From Trematomus loennbergii (taxonomy: Eukaryota > Chordata > Actinopteri > Perciformes > Nototheniidae), in NCBI GenBank assembly GCA_012861695.1, contig JAAOOA010000027.1, positions 18,009,075 through 18,073,074 on the forward strand: a DNA stretch of 64,000 nt, written 5' to 3'. Of this stretch, positions 60,691 through 64,000 are shown one piece after another (within the stretch, counting starts at the first letter, position 1; each line of letters opens with the position of its first letter). The position numbers and the translations under genes were made by a program. The notes under the pieces were generated by a model. That model did no database searches and was not told the DNA's origin. It saw nothing but the letters and a program-made list of their open reading frames with translations.

Positions 60691-63600
60691 CTGCAAACAC
60701 ACAAACACAGCTAAATTAGCACAACAACATCCAACATAAACAATCAATAAATCCAGAAGAATCAGAGGAAAGGGGCTAGATAAATGCAGTGTGCAGAGGC
60801 TTCCACACGGAGGCAGTAGACCCTCCTGCTCCTGTCTCCTCAGCACTTCTCACTGCGGATGTGTGAGAGCACCAAATAAGGCTAACGCTGTTTAGTGGAC
60901 AGCGATGCTGTGTCACAGAGATTTATAAATAAAAGAGTTCAGTTCAGGTCAGTGAAATAACTGTGCTTGTGTCCGGTCAGGTTTCGGAGCGCATGAGTGG
61001 ACGAGAGAAAACAACAAGGTGTCCCCTGAGGGAAGCAGGTCAAGGTACTTCGACTTAATTAATTACCCCACCCCCCAAATGAAAAATAACGACACACATC
61101 GTTTGAGATCATGTCAAAATGATCACAGTGAGAATCTGAGAATGTTATTCTGGAACAAAGACCAAGATTTAGATGTCGTGCCACAAAAGGCAGAAAAAGG
61201 TGTTTTCAGCCTTGAAAAAATGAAGATGTCCTAACTGTTTTATATCATCTTAAACAGTACAATACATGAAATACACAGTCATCAATTTGAGAAACTGTTT
61301 CGGACATGTTCTACTATTAATCGAATATGGCAAATGATCAATCGAGAAAAAAATCTGCAGATAAGTAGATGAACATGTACAGCTCTTTTGGGGTCACAGG
61401 CTCAAAGATCTCTCTGTGGTTGGACTGAGTCCTGAGGGGCTGTACATCTGAATTACATCAAGCCGTGTGCAGGTTCACAGAGCTGGTGGGAAACTGTAGT
61501 TATCATTCCCCAACATGTAGCAGACTGTGTAATGGTCGGGACACATTTGTTGTATACGGGCAGAGGACATTTGAAAGATAGTGTCTTTAACTGTAAAGCA
61601 AAGGGTCTTTAAGTTGTGCGTTCTTCTTTTGAGATCATGTTCACCACAGTGTTGGAGTGAAGGAGACTTGTGGTTAGCCGGAGAACCGAGCTTCCCTGAG
61701 GAATAAGCTACTAGGAACATAATGTACACACATGAGATTCCCCACTGTATATGAGGTGGGGAGGCTTTTGTTCAATCACATGCAGTTACTGAGCGTTTGT
61801 GTCCGTGTGTTTACAAAGGCTTTCATTTTCCCTGGGCTATCTCACTTCAAGCAGCTTATATCAGTCGTCTTACGTAAGCAGCATAGTTTGCGTCGACCAC
61901 ATTTACCCCCACATGAAAACAGCTCTGAGAAGCTGTCTTCACAGAAGGGCTATATTCAATGTATGGTAAGTGATAGCCGCTGCCCGTCTTTTTCGGTGAA
62001 GCCTTCGCAGCAGGTGATTAGGTCTGGGTTTCAGAGGCAGGGTTTAATGCGTTATAAAAAACAACATTAACATTGAAAGGCAAAAACAATTAGGCCTTGT
62101 GTCGGACCCTTAAATAAAGAAGTATGTGCTAAGTTCCTAATGCACAGATTCATTTCTGGCTCAGCCATCTCATGATCGAGTTATGTAAAGAAAAAAAAAA
62201 TAAGTCAAGCGGATTAAATCCTCTAAGCCACTCGTGGATACTTTAAATTGGCTATATTCAGATTACTGTTAACTTTTGTAAGATAAAAAACTATTTGTCC
62301 ATTGAGTAAAGGCTATATGAAATCTAAACTAAAGTAATGTGATATGGCAAAGGCAAAGAGTGTCTTTGTTAAACTAAGTTATATAAAAGGATGGGTTGCA
62401 ATCAATAGAGCCTAATAGCCAATGGAAGTAAAGAAAGGACACCGACCACGTATAGGCAACATTACCCACGAGCTCAATTATAATGCTAAATACGCCTATA
62501 GGCAGCGCATGGTCAGTAATGCACAACTTAATAAATGCCATGACAGACCGCTTCCATAACACTGTTGCTTTAATGACGGTAATAAATGGAGGAGATCAAC
62601 AACTTTGGAAAGCCACAAGTCAGCTGGCTTATGTCCGAGACCCTGAACCAGAGAGGGGTCGGACTAACGTCGTGGCCGGGCACCAGGCAGGAGATCCATG
62701 CATTAGAAGCTGTCACTCAGGCTGTGGTATGTGGCATTCTGTGCCCCTGCACCAGTTGCTTGATGTATTTTGATGTCGAAAATGCTTTGAGTCAGGGTTA
62801 CCCGGCACGGGTGATATGGGACAGAAAAAACGGCATCAATCACCGGGCTGTCCGAGGGAACGACACAGTATATTGGCTTTTTGGGATTAATTTTGTCCAG
62901 TGCGCAGCTGCGGTGTCACATTTCAACTGTTGGCATCCCGAGGATGATTGACATTGACTGAAGAAGTAGGACACGGACGAATCGACTTTGGCTTGGCATT
63001 TAAGATCAAAGCGGGTTTTAACGCTTTTTTAGCAGTTAAGTATTATATGGGAGTTTGTATGGGTAAGTATGGAACATGTAAGGTATTTATTTAAAGAAAG
63101 ATAACATGTTTTGTGTAAGACAATCCTACTTGAATCCAGTCCTCAAAGCTCTTTATCCAACAAGGGACAACGGGCATAGACATCAGTCAGTTGTGCTCGC
63201 CTCACAAATTATCACCTTCAACAAACAGGACCAGGACTTCCCACGCCATCTTCCATAATGACTCGCACTCACTTGTGATAAGTCACTCACCTTGACTAAT
63301 TTCCATCTCTTGTCGGAGATGTCACTAAAGCTGGCTGGGAAAGACCACAATGCCAGGAGCCGGGCCAGGACCGGGCAGCTGGACAATACCCCGGCCCCTC
63401 AAAGTTATGTAATGTCCGGCACGATGAGCCAAAACATTACCATGTGGGACAAATGGGAGGCAGGGTGGGGGCGGAGCATTGGGACCAACTAAACATCAGA
63501 AATCTGTTTCATTTTGTTCAGCATGCATACGGAAGAAGTTCATCAAAATCCAAGGAGTGTAAATTATTTTTTTACGCGCTGCACATTTACAGAAACGCAA

Positions 63601-64000
63601 CTAATGCATAGAATGAACATTTGAGTCCACGAGCAGGATGTGATGTTTCGCTGTAAAACAACTGTGAAGGCTCAGGTGGTACAGACTCATTAACTGTTAC
63701 CAAAAAAAGGACATCCTGTATCCTGTCATCGAGGAGTCAGTGGGTGAACAAGTCCACCCAGACACACCTGGGTCTCATACACTCACACAAACACACACAA
63801 TGCAGCACCCACACAGACGCACACCAAAGATGATTTATGACTGGCAGGGTGGGACAAGGGTCATCTAATTCAACAGGACCCTCACATAGAGATGTAAAGT
63901 TAAGATTGTAAGCGGAGTGAGTGATTGTTATCACATAAGTGTTTAAACCCAGTCCGTGCTTTGCCCACTTGGGGGCTGCGGAAACAAGTTGTTAACAGTT
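60691..64000 (-). other. lmtk2: lmtk2 intron/upstream sequence, no exon recognised
   Basis: The N-lobe, with its glycine-rich loop and catalytic lysine, should lie upstream of the exon at 60560-60690, but no matching exon was found here. A weak candidate donor (AAG|GTGAGT in complement near 63290) ends an open frame without recognisable similarity. The start of lmtk2 is probably beyond 64000. Confidence 0.45.

Noticed and set aside
63183..63386. Possible lmtk2 upstream exon with a good donor on the minus strand
   Set aside because: No resemblance to the kinase N-lobe or membrane segments; the donor alone is not enough.

Overview
This 64 kb window is vertebrate nuclear DNA, most likely from a ray-finned (teleost) fish. 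It has split genes with GT-AG introns and long CA/GT microsatellites. It is dense in small DNA transposons of types common in teleosts, and its proteins match vertebrate families. Four genes are recognised: baiap2l1 (+, 3' part), bri3 (-), tecpr1 (+) and lmtk2 (-, 3' part). The same neighbours lie together on human chromosome 7q21 (from memory), so this is a conserved vertebrate block.

Layout. 1-4874: baiap2l1 intron with a hAT-type element. 4875-19515: eight last coding exons of baiap2l1 (end of the I-BAR domain, SH3, C-terminal tail) plus the 3' UTR. 19609-20046: small inverted-repeat element. 20113-26016: bri3 on the minus strand. 26664-30026: a Ty3/gypsy-type LTR retrotransposon with both LTRs, a 4-bp target duplication and an internally deleted pol, inserted between the divergent bri3 and tecpr1 promoters. 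31700-45010: tecpr1 complete, 24 coding exons. 45507-46125: a TTAA-flanked element in the gap between the convergent 3' ends. 46520-60690: lmtk2 on the minus strand, from the C-lobe side of the kinase domain to the stop codon. 60691-64000: intron or upstream sequence with nothing recognised.

The host genes share a membrane-traffic and lysosome theme: BAIAP2L1 bends membrane and links it to actin, BRI3 is a small lysosomal membrane protein, TECPR1 binds damaged lysosomes and works with ATG5-ATG12, and LMTK2 is an endosomal kinase. Nothing in the sequence shows that they are co-regulated.

The strongest unexpected signal is technical or evolutionary. All four genes, read exon by exon, are broken by single-base length changes in short homopolymers: 20 sites, 19 losses and 1 gain. 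Correcting exactly these sites restores the conserved reading frame and makes every exon phase close. This looks like long-read consensus error, not pseudogene decay. I found no evident new biological system. The best biological leads are the LTR element whose deleted pol remains one long open frame, two hAT elements with perfect 8-bp target duplications, two TTAA-flanked MITE families each present twice, two GC-AG introns, and a near-perfect 77-bp palindrome.
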